DNA of 64,000 nucleotides from Leptotrichia sp. HSP-536 (GCF_041199985.1 NZ_CP165647.1:1302001-1366000); one strand, 5' to 3'. Shown: positions 43,682 through 53,690, numbered from the stretch's first letter. Notes: generated by a model from the letters alone, not told the origin. Translations and numbers: made by a program.

Positions 43682-44431
43682 ATGGAAAATACATTTTTAA
43701 AAGGGATTTCCTGTGATATTTATGCTGGAAAAAAAGCAGGAATTGCTGTAAAAAATGCAATGCGAAATTCAAAAAAATCAATCACAGTAATCGCACCTTT
43801 TTTAAGCGGAAGAATGATAAGTGAAGAAATTTTTAAGGCATTAAATAAAAACATTCAAGTAAAAATTATTTCAAAAGACAACGAACGAATTTATCCGCTT
43901 TTAAAAAAAATATTATTTATAAAAAAACGTTCTTCACAAAATCAAAACGAATGGCTTTTTCAACTTGGAAAATTTCTACTAATTGTATTTTATATAATTT
44001 TATCGCTTGCAATACTTGAAATTTTTACATCTTTTGGCTTTAATGTTTCCTTTATGAGAAAATCATTGTCCAAGAATAATTTTTTGATTCTCACAATACT
44101 TTTTTCCATTTTTATTGTATTTTTCAGAGATTTTATATTGAATAATAAAAAATCTTCTAAATTTACCTACTCCAAAAGAGAAAATCTGAAATTACATATT
44201 TTAGATAAAGATTACCATCTCCATAGTAAAATTTACATAATTGATAATAAAATAGCCTTTCTAGGCTCTTTAAACTGTACTGACACAGGATTTCTCCTAA
44301 ATCACGAAACTTGTATAAAAACTACTGATAAATCTGTAATTAAGCATTTAAATAATGTTTACAAGGATTTAGTGAAAACCTCCAAACCTATTCCATTAAG
44401 AGAATTGAAAAAAAGAATAAACAAAAAATAG
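43682..44431 (+). CDS. Phospholipase D-like protein with two membrane segments
   Basis: 249 residues. One HKD motif, HSKIYIIDNKIAFLGSLN, lies near the C terminus; the first half has only the fold's strand SITVIAPFLSG. Two hydrophobic segments (about residues 96-116 and 137-155) split the PLD domain, which is unusual. A single HKD implies action as a dimer, as in Nuc. Substrate unknown. Confidence 0.75.
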   Translation: MENTFLKGISCDIYAGKKAGIAVKNAMRNSKKSITVIAPFLSGRMISEEIFKALNKNIQVKIISKDNERIYPLLKKILFIKKRSSQNQNEWLFQLGKFLLIVFYIILSLAILEIFTSFGFNVSFMRKSLSKNNFLILTILFSIFIVFFRDFILNNKKSSKFTYSKRENLKLHILDKDYHLHSKIYIIDNKIAFLGSLNCTDTGFLLNHETCIKTTDKSVIKHLNNVYKDLVKTSKPIPLRELKKRINKK

Positions 44432-44473
44432 AGCTATCTAATATTCACAATTGAATTTAGATAACTCTTTTTT
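44430..44473 (+). terminator. Terminator
   Basis: Stem AGAGCTATCTAA / TTTAGATAACTCT with one bulge and TTTTTT after it, right after the PLD gene. Confidence 0.75.
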
Positions 44474-44511
44474 CTTGATTTTATAAAATTTTTTACTACT
44501 TTTGAAATAAT

Positions 44512-45057
44512 TTAGTTAGCATTATGAAATAGCCAGTTCAGAAATTCTTTCGTATTTTTTTCTGTATTAGGATCAAGTCTTTTGGCATTTTTAGACTTTA
44601 ACAAAGTATCCAGTTCGTTTTTTGAAAACATCTGATAATTACTTCTTGTGTATTTTTTGCCATTTTTGATCTCTGTACCTGAATGTATTAACCCTAGAAT
44701 AGTAATTTCATACGAATCTGTTGTAGATATATCTTTTTCTTCTCCGTCAACATATCCTTTATCAATTTTATAGATTAGCACAGGATAACCTTCTTTGTCA
44801 TAAGATTCTACATTTTCAAAAGGCGTATATGAAATTTTATATTTATTCCCTACTGGCAAGACATTAATAAAGAAATTAATCTTTTTCCATGTAGTTTCTT
44901 CTTCATCAGCTGGGTACATTCCATAAAACCAATCTTTCTGATTTGAAACATAAACTTGTGTTTTAGGTGAAAAAAAACTCTCTACATCTTTATCCGTTAT
45001 TTCTGCAAAAGTAAAACTTCCCAAAACAAATATTAGCATTAAAATAAATTTTTTCAT
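44512..45057 (-). CDS. Exported hypothetical protein
   Basis: 181 residues with a signal peptide (FILMLIFVLGSFTFAE). The mature part is beta-rich and has Tyr/Trp pairs; no family recognised. RBS AAAGGAG. Neighbouring genes on this strand are also small exported proteins. Confidence 0.6.
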   Translation of the reverse strand: MKKFILMLIFVLGSFTFAEITDKDVESFFSPKTQVYVSNQKDWFYGMYPADEEETTWKKINFFINVLPVGNKYKISYTPFENVESYDKEGYPVLIYKIDKGYVDGEEKDISTTDSYEITILGLIHSGTEIKNGKKYTRSNYQMFSKNELDTLLKSKNAKRLDPNTEKNTKEFLNWLFHNAN

Positions 45058-45097
45058 AATTTAAATCTCCTTTTTAATAATTTTAAAATGCTAAAAA

Positions 45098-45466
45098 CTA
45101 ATCTATTGGAAGAAAATCTCCTTCCCAGTCTACTCCCTGATCTTCTGCATATGACATATTATCTGTCGCAAGTTCCCCAGTTTCCTTATTCACAGTATAG
45201 CTGAACAAACGTGGCTCAACACTTGAATCTCCACCACATTTCTCATTATCACTATGCACATCAATTTCAAATTCATCGTCAGTTTCATCAACATAAAATT
45301 TCATGCATTCTGTTCCCTGATTGCCACCAAATCCATGATTAATTATTGATTCTTCTACAAGTTCTACAGCTTCATCAGCATTTCTTACAGGAGCTGCATT
45401 TGCTAATCCTGCACACACCAAAGAAAAAATCAAAACACCAATCTTTTTATTAAAAATTCTTTTCAT
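45098..45466 (-). CDS. Small exported acidic protein
   Basis: 122 residues from the ATG at 45466 (reverse strand), chosen because AAGGAGAAGG precedes it; an in-frame GTG nine bases upstream is less likely. Signal peptide ending in LANAA. The mature protein is very acidic with two Cys. The ADEAVELVEESI start looks like a PepSY/YpeB-type unit but is not certain. Confidence 0.6.
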   Translation of the reverse strand: MKRIFNKKIGVLIFSLVCAGLANAAPVRNADEAVELVEESIINHGFGGNQGTECMKFYVDETDDEFEIDVHSDNEKCGGDSSVEPRLFSYTVNKETGELATDNMSYAEDQGVDWEGDFLPID

Positions 45467-45575
45467 CAAAATCACCTTCTCCTTTTTACTTTTAATCTTT
45501 TTTCTATGTTAATTATACCACATATTTTTAAAAAATCGAATGAAAAATTAAAATTTTATTTTTTACTTTCAAAAT

Positions 45576-46337
45576 TTACTCATCTTTCAATTGATTCAAC
45601 AATCCCTCAACATCAATTTTCTTAACTTTCCCATTTTTCAGAAAAATCTCAACACGGCGATTATTGTATCTTCCAATTTCCGTATCATTTGTATCAACTG
45701 GATTTTCAGAACTTTTTCCAGTTATTTTACTAATTTTTATATCTTTTCTTAATCCATTTTGTTTCAAAAATTCAGCTATTTTCTCAGCTCTTGATAAAGA
45801 TAATTTCTTTTTATTCTTTTCAGTTTCATCAGCATACCCAACAATTACAAATTCTTCATTCTCAAGAAAAACATTTAATAAATATTCTATTTCACCTTTA
45901 ATTTCTCGTTTTTCAATCTCAGTCACTTCTTCTTTATTGACAGGAAACCCTCTTATTATCATTTTCACAATTTTTCCATCTTTATCTACAAACCTAATTG
46001 TTGTCCAATTTTCACATATGGATCTTTCAGGACATAATTTTGGAAGTTTATTTACTATTTCCAAATTTTTCCTAGCAATTTCAGAACCATTTTTAATCGC
46101 CAATCTATAATATTCTTTTGCCTTAGGAATATTTCGAGAATTTTCATCCTTCGCATACAAATTCCCTAAATTATTAATTGCTTTTTTATCTCCATTTTTT
46201 ATTTTTTCTTCTAACTTCTCTACTTTTTGAAAAAATTCATCATATGAAGAAATAAAAGGTATCTCGTTATTTTTTAAATTATCCGAAAATAAATTAAATC
46301 CTAAAATTATTGTAAAAAGTAAAATTACTTTTTTCAT
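45576..46337 (-). CDS. Exported OmpA-like protein with Sel1/TPR repeats
   Basis: 253 residues. Signal peptide, then Sel1-type repeats (NNLGNLYAKDENSRNIPKAK), and a C-terminal OmpA-like domain with SRAEKIAEFL and the ending YNNRRVEIFLK. OmpA-type domains bind peptidoglycan. The odd, short OmpA domain has the core residues. Confidence 0.8.
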   Translation of the reverse strand: MKKVILLFTIILGFNLFSDNLKNNEIPFISSYDEFFQKVEKLEEKIKNGDKKAINNLGNLYAKDENSRNIPKAKEYYRLAIKNGSEIARKNLEIVNKLPKLCPERSICENWTTIRFVDKDGKIVKMIIRGFPVNKEEVTEIEKREIKGEIEYLLNVFLENEEFVIVGYADETEKNKKKLSLSRAEKIAEFLKQNGLRKDIKISKITGKSSENPVDTNDTEIGRYNNRRVEIFLKNGKVKKIDVEGLLNQLKDE

Positions 46338-46404
46338 AAAAATTCATTCCTTTATATATAATATCAAAACTCATAATCATACTAAAACAATTTTGAATGT
46401 GAGC

Positions 46405-46686
46405 CTAGCCTTTTACACCAAGTGCCTCTTTCAACTCCTCTATGCTGCCATATCCCTTTACACTATCGTCTTTTGCTATCCGTCTTCCTTCTTCAATTGC
46501 TTTCATTGTTACTTCATTTGGCTCTTCTTCCAATTTCAATTCAAAAGGAATTCTATTCTCTCTAATTGCAGTTTTTAAAAACATATTTACTGCTGTTGTC
46601 ATTGTCAAGCCAAATTTGTTAAATAATTCGTTCGCTTTTTCTTTTATTTCTTTATCAACTCTAATACTTAAATTTGCATTTGCCAT
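46405..46686 (-). CDS. RelB/DinJ family antitoxin, orphan
   Basis: 93 residues. Ribbon-helix-helix start NLSIRVDKEIKEKA and the DinJ-like FGLTMTTAVNMFLKTAI, then a charged tail. No toxin gene lies within reach on either side. RBS AAGGAG. It likely binds the inverted repeat just upstream. Confidence 0.85.
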   Translation of the reverse strand: MANANLSIRVDKEIKEKANELFNKFGLTMTTAVNMFLKTAIRENRIPFELKLEEEPNEVTMKAIEEGRRIAKDDSVKGYGSIEELKEALGVKG

Positions 46687-46729
46687 AACAAATATCTCCT
46701 TTTTTCCTTCGTTGTATCAATTTTTAATT

Positions 46730-46747
46730 ACATTGTCGATACAATGT
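46730..46747. promoter_or_regulatory. Inverted repeat, candidate antitoxin operator
   Basis: ACATTGT CGAT ACAATGT, perfect 7-bp arms with a 4-bp centre, 44 bp upstream of the relB start, as expected for self-repression by a ribbon-helix-helix protein. Confidence 0.6.
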
Positions 46748-46792
46748 TATACAAAAAATAAATATTTTCTTTTCTATAATTTCAATATCTTT

Positions 46793-48592
46793 CTACAACT
46801 TCTCAATCTCCACTTCCAACTTATCCAGCAACAAATCAAATTGCTTCGCCACAGCCTCGATTGTTTCAATTTTTGACAAGTCAACTCCTGCTTTTTTAAG
46901 CTGTTCCATTGGGAAGTCATTTCCTCCTGAGCTTAATAATTGTATGTACTTGTCAAGTGTTTGTTTTCTCTCACTTTCATCACTTGAATTTATCATTTTT
47001 TCATATAAAATCGCTGATGAGGCAAAGCAAGTGGCGTATTGATAAACGTAAAATGGCGAGTTGAAAAAATGTGGAACTCTTGCCCAGAAAATATAGATTA
47101 AATCATCTTTTTCGATTATGTTGCCGTAATATTTGTCAAACAAGTCTTCCATAATTTTGCTCAAAACTTCCGCTGTAATCGGCTCTCCATCTTCTGCCAG
47201 CTTGTGTGCCTGATATTCATAATCTGCTAATAATGCCTGAAAATAGAATGTTCCAACAATATTTCCAATTTCCTGCTCCAGCAGTGCGATTCTTTCTTTT
47301 GGATCATTAGTGTTTTCTAGCATATAGTCAAGCAGTAATCTTTCATTAAATGTAGAAGCCACTTCCGCTACAAAAATTGTGTAGTCTGCCATCGAGAAAG
47401 GCTGATTTTCGTCTGAATAAAGAGTATGCAAGGTATGTCCCAGTTCGTGTGCCAATGTAAATACGCTGTCTAAAGTTTTGTTGTAATTCAGAAGCATATA
47501 TGGGTGAACTCCGTAAACTCCCGCAGAATACGCTCCCGTTCTTTTCCCTTTTGCCTCAAATACATCCAGCCAGCCTTCTGAAATCGCTTTTTTCATTTTT
47601 TCTACGTAATCTTTCCCAAGCGGAGCAACTGAATTTAACACTATTTCCTTCGCATCATCATACTCATATTCCTTGTCAAATTCTATTAGATTAATTGAGC
47701 CATCAAAATTATAGTATTTTTCAAGTCCTAAAATTTTCTTTCTCAATTTTAAATATCTTTGCAATGGTTTTGTATTATTTTTCGCCGTATTGACAAGATT
47801 TAAGTAAATTTCTTCTGGAATATTGTCGCTTTCCAGATGGCTTAACAAAAATGAATCGTAATTGTAGGCTTTCTTTGAAGCAATTCCTTTTTGCAAAATT
47901 GAGTTATAAATTGCAGCAATTGTATTTTTTTTCTTTTCATAAATTGTATAAAACGTCTGAAACATCAGTTTTCTGTCTTCCTGATTTCTATTTGTAGACA
48001 AAATTTTAGAATAATTGGCAGGCGTTACATCCACTTTTTCTCCAGAACTAAGCGTAACTTGCGGCCATTCCACATCTGTAACCGTAACTTCTGAATAAAT
48101 GCTTCTCGGTGCTGAAAAGAACGAGCTGTAGTATGACAGCAATTTGCTTTCCTTTTCTTCCAGAATATGTTTTTGCAATCTAAATAAATTTTTTAGTCCA
48201 AATCTATAATCATCAAATTCCTTTTTTTCAATCCATTTTTCAATATTCTCACGATTTTCAACCAGTTCCGAATTTACCCAGGACAATTCAGTAGAAATCT
48301 CTGCAAACAAAAACTGCACCTTCTGCAAATGCTCCACAGCCTCCTTATCCGATGAGTTCAAATCCCTCGCAAGCTGAGGATACCTATACAATTTATAAGA
48401 AATCTTATCCATCTCCTCCTGCTTCTGAAAAAACTCCAATAACTTCCCTTCATTCCCAAATTGCCCTTTAAATCCAGCCAATTCTTTTTTCAGCTCACTA
48501 ACTTTCTCAAAATCCTTCTCCCAAGCTGAATAATTTTCATAAATATCCGATAAATTCCATTTGTATTCCTGTTTTATTTCACTTCTTTCCAT
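46793..48592 (-). CDS. pepF: Oligoendopeptidase F
   Basis: 599 residues. M3B metallopeptidase with the zinc motif HELGH in LAHELGHTLHTLYS, N-terminal oligoF domain, and the GAYSAGVYGVHPYMLLNY segment. It degrades short peptides in the cytoplasm. Length and motifs are standard. Confidence 0.95.
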   Translation of the reverse strand: MERSEIKQEYKWNLSDIYENYSAWEKDFEKVSELKKELAGFKGQFGNEGKLLEFFQKQEEMDKISYKLYRYPQLARDLNSSDKEAVEHLQKVQFLFAEISTELSWVNSELVENRENIEKWIEKKEFDDYRFGLKNLFRLQKHILEEKESKLLSYYSSFFSAPRSIYSEVTVTDVEWPQVTLSSGEKVDVTPANYSKILSTNRNQEDRKLMFQTFYTIYEKKKNTIAAIYNSILQKGIASKKAYNYDSFLLSHLESDNIPEEIYLNLVNTAKNNTKPLQRYLKLRKKILGLEKYYNFDGSINLIEFDKEYEYDDAKEIVLNSVAPLGKDYVEKMKKAISEGWLDVFEAKGKRTGAYSAGVYGVHPYMLLNYNKTLDSVFTLAHELGHTLHTLYSDENQPFSMADYTIFVAEVASTFNERLLLDYMLENTNDPKERIALLEQEIGNIVGTFYFQALLADYEYQAHKLAEDGEPITAEVLSKIMEDLFDKYYGNIIEKDDLIYIFWARVPHFFNSPFYVYQYATCFASSAILYEKMINSSDESERKQTLDKYIQLLSSGGNDFPMEQLKKAGVDLSKIETIEAVAKQFDLLLDKLEVEIEKL

Positions 48593-48641
48593 ATTTTAAT
48601 TTTCCTTTCTTCTTGTTAAATCCTAAGACTTTTTATTTGTA

Positions 48642-48661
48642 CAAGGAGTCAAGACCCCTTG
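48642..48661. repeat. Short palindrome
   Basis: CAAGGAGTC AA GACCCCTTG, 9-bp arms with one G-T type mismatch and a 2-base centre, between pepF and the next minus-strand gene. No T-run, so it may be a small repeat element rather than a terminator. Confidence 0.4.
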
Positions 48662-48721
48662 CTGAGTAATATTATTTATCTTTACCATTTTAATAAAAAA
48701 TTTAAGTGCATTTCTTCAAAA

Positions 48722-48904
48722 TTATTCATCTTTAAATTTCTCATACAAAAACAATAATAACGTAATCGGAATTATCCACCCTGCAACTGATAAAAATACC
48801 GAAAGTGCCATTTTCAGGAATGCAATTACCGCCACAACCCCAACTGCTATCCCCAAACATCTTATTAATATTTCCAAATTACTTTTTGGCGTAACATCTT
48901 TCAT
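48722..48904 (-). CDS. Small membrane protein
   Basis: 60 residues with two hydrophobic segments (AVGVVAVIAFLKMALSVFL and then GWIIPITLLLFLY) and a charged end. RBS GAAAGAAGG. Unknown function. Confidence 0.5.
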   Translation of the reverse strand: MKDVTPKSNLEILIRCLGIAVGVVAVIAFLKMALSVFLSVAGWIIPITLLLFLYEKFKDE

Positions 48905-48977
48905 TTTTCTACCTTCTTTCTTTAATTTAAAACATTTAAACCAAGTTCAATAAATCTATTTTTATTATCCCAAAATT

Positions 48978-49835
48978 CTAAATATATTTTTTCACAAGTA
49001 TCCGTTCTTTTCCCTTTTTCGTTTCACCTTTTTCCAAAAACAACTTATACTTTCCAAATCCTCGAATCGTAATTAAGCTCCCGATTTCAAGCATTTTAGA
49101 CTTGTCTTTTTCTTCTACATAATCCACCAGAACTTTCCCTTTTTCAATCGGCTCAATCACTTTTGCACGGGACAAGTTTGTAATCGTTGAAACGATGCTG
49201 TCTAGACGCTTGGAGGGAATTGTAATTAACTTGTCATCATATTTATATTGTGGAAGATTATTTTTATTTTCTGTATCAATAATTTCAATTTCACAAGTTG
49301 CTCTTCCAATTTGCTTTAATTCTGAAATAATGTAGTCCACAATTTTTTCAGAAACTGGAATATATCCAGAAATCTGTTTATTTTTACTTTCAAGAATCAA
49401 ATCTCCCATAAGTTCACGCTTTATATTAAGCCCCATAAGGCTTCCCAAAAAATCTTTATGCGAATATTCACGAAATCTTGAATCTATTGATATTTTTAAC
49501 AGCTTATTTGGAAACTGAAAATTATTTTCTTTATTAAAATCTATTTTAAAATTCTCAAAATTTTCGTCATTTTTTTCAAAATTATTATCTTTATTTATAA
49601 AACTTTCTGGTACAAAAGCAATTTGCTGTCTATCACTATCTTTGAAAACTCCATCACAAATAACATTCAGTCCATCCAGTTTTTTTCCTAATTTCTTCCA
49701 AAAATTTGGCGTATAAAATTCATCGGTAAAACTGATAATTTCATAATCTTTTGCAATTTCATAATAATTATACAGTTTACTTGCCAAATATTCCAAATCT
49801 TTCGGAAATTGCCTTAAAAAATTTTCTTTTTTCAT
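48978..49835 (-). CDS. YlmH-like S4 RNA-binding protein
   Basis: 285 residues. C-terminal S4 domain with SKRLDSIVSTITNLSRAKV and EKGKVLVDY; the middle contains GSLMGLNIKRELMGDLIL, typical of YlmH. YlmH-type proteins bind ribosome or peptidyl-tRNA-50S complexes and have been linked to cell division. It is followed closely by a YkvA gene. Confidence 0.88.
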   Translation of the reverse strand: MKKENFLRQFPKDLEYLASKLYNYYEIAKDYEIISFTDEFYTPNFWKKLGKKLDGLNVICDGVFKDSDRQQIAFVPESFINKDNNFEKNDENFENFKIDFNKENNFQFPNKLLKISIDSRFREYSHKDFLGSLMGLNIKRELMGDLILESKNKQISGYIPVSEKIVDYIISELKQIGRATCEIEIIDTENKNNLPQYKYDDKLITIPSKRLDSIVSTITNLSRAKVIEPIEKGKVLVDYVEEKDKSKMLEIGSLITIRGFGKYKLFLEKGETKKGKERILVKKYI

Positions 49836-49847
49836 TTTTCTCCATTT

Positions 49848-50255
49848 CTAATCTTCATTTACAACTTTTAAATTGTCCCAGTCCACATTTTTATCTTTTT
49901 CATCCTGTCTTTTCTGTATTTCAAATTTTTCATATTCAGAAAGTAAAGACCCCAGTTTTGAAATCACATAAGCCACTACCCCAATGTCATCCCCAAATCC
50001 AATAACTGGCAAAAGATCAGGCACTGCATCAATCGTTGTAATCACATAGACAATTGCTCCAATAATTTTCACTTTGTCCATCGTTGGAATTTTAAACTCC
50101 CCATTTTTATCTGCTTGCAGCATTCTCACAAGAAGTCCAAATTTTGATGAAATTTTTCCTAAATTACTTGTAATTTTATCAGCTTTTTTTAAATCTTCTC
50201 CTGTAATTTTTGATTTTTTATATTTTTCATACAATTTTTTCGCATTTTTTAACAT
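49848..50255 (-). CDS. YkvA/DUF1232 family protein
   Basis: 135 residues. The DUF1232 core VYVITTIDAVPDLLPVIGFG then DD is clear (residues about 72-95). Role unknown, often membrane-associated. RBS GGGGAAG. It lies 12 bp upstream of the S4 gene. Confidence 0.8.
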   Translation of the reverse strand: MLKNAKKLYEKYKKSKITGEDLKKADKITSNLGKISSKFGLLVRMLQADKNGEFKIPTMDKVKIIGAIVYVITTIDAVPDLLPVIGFGDDIGVVAYVISKLGSLLSEYEKFEIQKRQDEKDKNVDWDNLKVVNED

Positions 50256-50481
50256 AATACTTCCCCTTTCGCATATTAAAATAATACACCTAAATTATAC
50301 TAAAAAAATCTTTACAATTCAATTATGTTGACTTATTTTTTCATACGATTATTACTCATAATATCTTTTCTAGCCACTCAACAGAAAAAAGACGATACTT
50401 CTATCATCCTAATTAACATTATTTAATTATTTTTTCTTGATAAGTAAAAGTTTTTAGCTGAAATAAAGAATATGGTCAAAA

Positions 50482-52143
50482 TTACTTGTGCTTCTTCTGT
50501 TTTTGTATGCTGGAGTATTTTGTAATTATCCAGTCATGTTCTCTCATATCCAGCTCATTTCCACAAAATTTACAAGTTTTACCTTCCAAGAGAGATAAGT
50601 TACCTCCACATTTTTCACATTTTAAAATGGAAGGGCCACAAACTGCCTGTGTTTTACAGTGTTCACTTTTTTCAAGTTGCATTTTTACATACTCTACTCT
50701 GTTTTTTATCTTATTGTTCCTATATTCTCTAAGTAATAGACTTGCAATTACAGTTGCAATTTGAACACCTTCTTTTATTCTATATGAAGTCATGGACAAG
50801 GACAATGTTTCAATATCAACAACATTTTCATATTTTTTTAGTAAATATTTTGAAAGATCCAAATCGGAAGAAGCATTAACCTGATTCTTTTTATCTGCAA
50901 AATGGATTGCATAAAGTTTATTTTGAACTCCTCCAAAAAAACTTTGAATAGAAAATAGCGGATCGATTTCTCTTACTTTATAAGCCATTTTATTTTCCTG
51001 ATCCTGTTCTTTTCTTGAACGATAAACAAGCTTGTAATTCATGGCTGCATTTAATGATTTAAAGCATATATTGAAGAAAATGACAGTAGGCACAATAAAA
51101 ATCATTAATACATTTGTAAGGAAAAAACCACAAAATGCAGTAAAGGATGTTATAATCAATCCCATAATGACTAGACAGAACAAAAGCGGTATAACTAATT
51201 TTAAGGGAACATTAAAATCTTTGAAAACAATGAAAAAAGGCATAAGAAACCCCATATAGGCAAACGATATTGCGCCCATAAAATATACCCATGGATAAAT
51301 TAATTTTTTTATTGCCTTACGTTTTCCTTCGCTTACCTGAAAATCACGACGGAATCCAAAGCTGGCTACTCTATTATCTAAATCTTCAATGGTAAACTTT
51401 GTTCCGCAGAAATCACATCCATCAATTAAATTGCTTCTAGATGATATGCTACCACAATTTGGACATACTACCTTCTCTTTTCCCACATTTCTAGCAGATA
51501 GAAATGTGTAATGTGCAACTTCTTTATTGTAAACTCTTTTAATGTCATGATTTTCATGTCGGAAAGTTCTTACAGAATAAATTTCTTCGTAAACATCATT
51601 GACATTGTATTTTCCATCAAAATAAAGAGCTGAACGAACAGGAGCTGATTTTTTTGAGTAGGAAAGTCTGCTGGATTCCAGCTTTATCTGTACATCCAGT
51701 TTTTCCATACGTTTTTTTTGAAGATAAATGCAGTGCCATAAAAGCTGTGTGGCATAATTCTGTATTTTACTGTTGCTTTTGCTGCTATCTATATTATTCA
51801 TAAATTCACTATAAGATTCTTTAAATGAACTCATGTCACTTGTTAACTGATCGTAGTCTTCAACTATTGGATACGCTGGAAAAAGTATTTTCAGCGGAAA
51901 ACCTATTTTTAACTTTAAACGATACTTCTCCCTAATTAAAGCATGAAAAAACAGACCTGTTCCTAAACCAAGCATTATATATCCTGAAAATGAAGGTAAA
52001 CTAAGAATTTTTTCTGGTGATGACCGTTTAAAAGTAATAAAACAAATTATAAATCCTATAATCCAAACAATTAAAGGAAAAATAAACATTTTTTTATCAT
52101 ACCTTTTCTTTTTCTTAATATTTTTTCTCGATTTTTGAAACAT
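50482..52143 (-). CDS. Zinc-ribbon membrane protein, possibly Tim44-like
   Basis: 553 residues. Two hydrophobic segments near the N terminus, a cytoplasmic region, a zinc ribbon (CPNCGSISS, CDFCGT), three or four more hydrophobic segments, then a domain starting REIDPLFSIQSFFGGVQNKL that resembles Tim44-like or related folds, and a final zinc ribbon (CEKCGG, CKFCGN). Function unknown; Cys pairs suggest a structural metal. Confidence 0.6.
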   Translation of the reverse strand: MFQKSRKNIKKKKRYDKKMFIFPLIVWIIGFIICFITFKRSSPEKILSLPSFSGYIMLGLGTGLFFHALIREKYRLKLKIGFPLKILFPAYPIVEDYDQLTSDMSSFKESYSEFMNNIDSSKSNSKIQNYATQLLWHCIYLQKKRMEKLDVQIKLESSRLSYSKKSAPVRSALYFDGKYNVNDVYEEIYSVRTFRHENHDIKRVYNKEVAHYTFLSARNVGKEKVVCPNCGSISSRSNLIDGCDFCGTKFTIEDLDNRVASFGFRRDFQVSEGKRKAIKKLIYPWVYFMGAISFAYMGFLMPFFIVFKDFNVPLKLVIPLLFCLVIMGLIITSFTAFCGFFLTNVLMIFIVPTVIFFNICFKSLNAAMNYKLVYRSRKEQDQENKMAYKVREIDPLFSIQSFFGGVQNKLYAIHFADKKNQVNASSDLDLSKYLLKKYENVVDIETLSLSMTSYRIKEGVQIATVIASLLLREYRNNKIKNRVEYVKMQLEKSEHCKTQAVCGPSILKCEKCGGNLSLLEGKTCKFCGNELDMREHDWIITKYSSIQKQKKHK

Positions 52144-52360
52144 TCTAATTCCTCCTTATTAATATGATTTCCAATTTTTATTATTTTTGTATTTCTTAAT
52201 GTGCAAATATACTTTTAACATTTTTATCAACCTATTATATTATACCACATTATTTTTATTTTAATGAAATTAGCCTTAAAATTAACAAAGAAAAATTAAA
52301 AAAAAGAAAAAAGCCACTTTAAAATTTAAAGTAACTTTTATAGTTAGATTTTATTATTTA

Positions 52361-52520
52361 ATTAGGCTGTGTCTGAAAACTCAAAATCTATGTTATTTTT
52401 AATGTTTTTTTGATTTTATAAATTATACAAATCACCATAAAATCAGTGTTTATTATTTTTGATTTTGGAAAAATTTGTTAAAAATTCATCATTTGGAGAG
52501 TTTTCAGACACGCCCTAATA
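52361..52520. mobile_element. MITE-like element, copy 1
   Basis: About 160 bp with imperfect terminal inverted repeats (TGTCTGAAAACTC at the left, GAGTTTTCAGACA at the right, extending to ATTAGG/CCTAAT). No ORF. The interior and ends are related to sequences at 61606 and 62377. Confidence 0.7.
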
Positions 52521-52534
52521 TTATTTAATTTTTG

Positions 52535-52900
52535 TTATAAAATTTCTCCTTTTACATAGATTACCCTTGTATCATAATCTATAGATATATCGTGTCCATC
52601 TAATGGTAAATATTTTGTATTTACATTGGATGAATTAAGATTTTCTTCCCAACTTCTTACAATAACCATTATATTTCTATAGTTTAGTCCATCTATTTTG
52701 CAAACAGAATATTTTATTTTAGCAGAAGACGGTATCATTGTTACTCCATCATCTGCAGTTGATGCTTTTTTTGTACTAATTATCTTTCCATCCTGACAGA
52801 ATCCACCAACACTATCAAAGTCCTTTGTTCCTACTTCTCCAGAACGTCCAAATGCAATTATTCCACTTATTAATAATATTCCTAATAAGATTTTTTTCAT
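52535..52900 (-). CDS. Small exported protein
   Basis: 121 residues. Signal peptide (ILLGILLISGIIAFG) followed by a beta-rich region with two cysteines. RBS GGAGG. No family recognised. Confidence 0.55.
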   Translation of the reverse strand: MKKILLGILLISGIIAFGRSGEVGTKDFDSVGGFCQDGKIISTKKASTADDGVTMIPSSAKIKYSVCKIDGLNYRNIMVIVRSWEENLNSSNVNTKYLPLDGHDISIDYDTRVIYVKGEIL

Positions 52901-53183
52901 AAATTACCTCCATTAAATATTAATTTTATACAATTTAAATAATAAAATCTGAGCCTCTTCAAATCTTTTTCCTTCCTGTATATAAACTAAGAAATAAAAT
53001 TTTCTCACTTTATTCTATCACAAAAAAAAAAAATCAATGGTTATTTTAAATTTTTTCTACTTTCAAAAAACTTCACAAAAAAGACACAAATTTTACATAA
53101 TTTTGTCAAAATTTATTGATATTATATTCTTGTCGATAAGGAACGATGCAAAAAATATAAAATAAATAATCGGAGGAATTACT

Positions 53184-53690
53184 ATGAAAAAAATAGGTAA
53201 GAAGAAAATTTTAGGAATCGCTTTATTAACATCACTATCAATATTTGCAGGAACTACGCTTACAGCAGCAAACAACACCAGCAAAACATCAACAACTGCA
53301 AACAGTACAGCTAATGATGAATGCAGACCACCACATAGACTTAAAAAAGGCGCAAACAGAAATCTTATGGATGAAAATGGAAACGTTATAAAAAAACCTG
53401 ATCCTGCTAGAATTGAAGAATTAAAGAAAAAATTGACTAATGGAAAAATTACAAAAGATGAAGGTGCTGAAATTGCAAAACTGCTGGAAAGAAGAGGCCC
53501 TCACGGAAAACCGAATGATGAATGCAAGCCAAAAGATGCTCCAAAAAGATTGACTGATGCAGAAGTTCAATCATTAACAAATTCTTTGAATAGTGGAAAA
53601 GTTTCAAAAGACGAGGCTACAAAGTTAATCGAAATGCTAAATAGAAGAAACAGAGGTCCTAGACCTAATGATATGCCATCTTTAAACTAG
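53184..53690 (+). CDS. Exported protein with two helical repeats
   Basis: 168 residues. Signal peptide ending near TLTAAN, a Ser/Thr-rich linker, then two similar units: RIEELKKKLTNGKITKDEGA then EIAKLLERR, and EVQSLTNSLNSGKVSKDEAT then KLIEMLNRR. Each is followed by a Pro/Gly/Arg tail (RGPHGKPNDEC, RGPRPNDM). RBS GGAGG. Unknown function. Confidence 0.65.
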   Translation: MKKIGKKKILGIALLTSLSIFAGTTLTAANNTSKTSTTANSTANDECRPPHRLKKGANRNLMDENGNVIKKPDPARIEELKKKLTNGKITKDEGAEIAKLLERRGPHGKPNDECKPKDAPKRLTDAEVQSLTNSLNSGKVSKDEATKLIEMLNRRNRGPRPNDMPSLN

